Source of the DNA: Chitinophaga solisilvae
GTDB lineage: Bacteria > Bacteroidota > Bacteroidia > Chitinophagales > Chitinophagaceae
Reading direction: 5' to 3'
Length of the DNA: 64,000 nt
NCBI RefSeq assembly: GCF_009928525.1
Contig: NZ_JAABOK010000003.1
Span: 248,001 to 312,000, forward strand
The stretch's first letter is position 1. Every line of letters begins with the position of its first letter. Positions 63,255 through 64,000 of this stretch are shown here, piece after piece. The notes under the pieces are model-generated. The model searched no databases. It was not told the DNA's origin and saw only the letters and a list, made by a program, of their open reading frames with translations. Made by a program: the position numbers and the translations under genes.

Positions 63255-63680
63255 TCAGGGTAATACATTGTCTTTGGAGATGCCTGTCAGCTTATCTCCA
63301 TCAACGGTAACCCTGACCGGATAAGGCCATAGATCCTGTTTGTCTGTGGTAACCTTGTAAAATTTATCTTCCTGGTCTACATACACATTCTTATGATGCA
63401 GCACACTGTCTCCTATTCTTGATTTCAATATTTTCAGTGATCTGATGCCGGTGAAAATTACTTTCACATCGCCTTTACGGCAAAGGTTCACCACTTCTTT
63501 TTCTACACCGGTGATACAGCCGCCGCATCCTGTTCCGGGGATGACAATCACGTTTTTTGGCCCGTCTCCGGGAAAGGCCGTGTTGATAAATGCTGCCAGC
63601 TTGTCTTCCGGTTCCTTATGCTGCCGGCTGTTGCAGGCAAGCATTGCAACGGGCAGCAGCAGTATATATAATGATTTCAT
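63255..63680 (-). CDS. Lipoprotein with CGGC motif, unknown function
   Basis: A 141-residue protein with a lipobox (VAMLAC at about 11-16). The mature part reads like a small alpha/beta domain with VIVIPGTGCGGCITGVEKEV; the cysteines C52 and C55 form a CxxC-type pair at the end of a strand, as in thioredoxin-like folds. The later part VTVDGDKLTGISKD is a plausible final strand. It could be a redox or thiol-binding lipoprotein; a link with the DUF4221-like protein two bases upstream is likely from spacing. Confidence 0.65.
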   Translation of the reverse strand: MKSLYILLLPVAMLACNSRQHKEPEDKLAAFINTAFPGDGPKNVIVIPGTGCGGCITGVEKEVVNLCRKGDVKVIFTGIRSLKILKSRIGDSVLHHKNVYVDQEDKFYKVTTDKQDLWPYPVRVTVDGDKLTGISKDNVLP

Positions 63681-63682
63681 AA

Positions 63683-64000
63683 TTATTTTTTCTTCAGGGT
63701 AAAGCAGGTGAACCGCATGATATCTTCATTTTCTGTTTCCTTCTTACGCAGATATAATCCTTCCGGGGTAATGAAATGTCCGCTGAAAGCGTAGTAGGTA
63801 TCCGGTAATACTATTTCGCCTGTTTTTTCAAATTTTTCATTGAGAATAATAACGATGGAGGTAGCCAGCTGCAGGCCCGCGCGGCTGGTGGCCCCGCTTG
63901 GCTTGATGGCCATGCGGTAATACACCTTCCGGTAAGGATCGTAGGTTACCATACAGTAGGAAGGGTGATCAAAGAAAAACTGCAGATCTGCCAGCTGACC
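63683..64000 (-). CDS. DUF4221-like protein, C-terminal part (cut by window)
   Basis: The frame is open to the window's right edge, so the true start is beyond 64000. The 105 residues seen start GQLADLQFFFDHPSYCMVTY and include DPYRKVYYRMAIKP, then end in EDIMRFTCFTLKKK. This looks like the last blades of a beta-propeller of the DUF4221 type common in Bacteroidota. It is two bases before the lipoprotein gene at 63680, so the two are co-transcribed. Confidence 0.65.
   Translation of the reverse strand, partial: GQLADLQFFFDHPSYCMVTYDPYRKVYYRMAIKPSGATSRAGLQLATSIVIILNEKFEKTGEIVLPDTYYAFSGHFITPEGLYLRKKETENEDIMRFTCFTLKKK

Overview
The window reads as a chromosome segment of a Bacteroidota soil-type bacterium, most likely Chitinophaga or a close relative. 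The signs are promoter boxes of the TTTG-N19-TAnnTTTG kind, short A-rich leaders without strong Shine-Dalgarno sites, Bacteroidota-style RND operons, a kdp operon with a split KdpD, an outer-membrane barrel of PorT type and a DUF4221-like protein. The genus call is an inference from protein style, not a database result.

Layout. 1-6885: two TetR regulators and a TolC / adaptor / RND efflux operon. 7058-12868: a beta-propeller protein, then an NAD-salvage cluster on the minus strand (nrtR, nadM-Nudix, nadV/NAMPT and a nucleotidyltransferase-like/methyltransferase fusion). The nadM-nadV promoter carries a perfect palindrome over its -7 box, the likely NrtR operator. 12881-24210: a lipoprotein, SnoaL-like protein, M28 peptidase, gcvT, SRPBCC protein, comB, DoxX protein, AraC regulator, MBL-fold protein and a large SWIM/SNF2 helicase. 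24426-26929: small proteins and a lipoprotein pair. 27117-36021: a kdp potassium operon with two very short membrane ORFs, kdpABC, a porin, and KdpD split into two proteins; no KdpE lies beside it. 36022-46609: hybrid kinase, outer-membrane protein, enoyl-CoA hydratase, S9 peptidase, hflX, Rieske protein and a GT39-type glycosyltransferase.

46739-57631 is an accessory segment that starts at a tRNA-Asn gene. It has a possible integrase remnant, a glycine-rich-domain-like protein with a cysteine tail, a broken EF-Tu-domain-II-like gene, and a four-gene defence operon: helicase, DUF4391 protein, type III Mod methyltransferase and type III Res. 57632-64000 holds a second RND efflux operon in the opposite orientation, a CGGC lipoprotein and a truncated DUF4221-like gene.

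The most unusual feature is a set of very long intergenic inverted repeats (stems of 41, 42, about 53, 52 and 114 bp). Four of them, plus one solo half, share the arm word AAATCTCAAATA while their cores differ. They sit directly against stop codons and appear to serve as giant shared terminators or a palindromic mobile repeat family.
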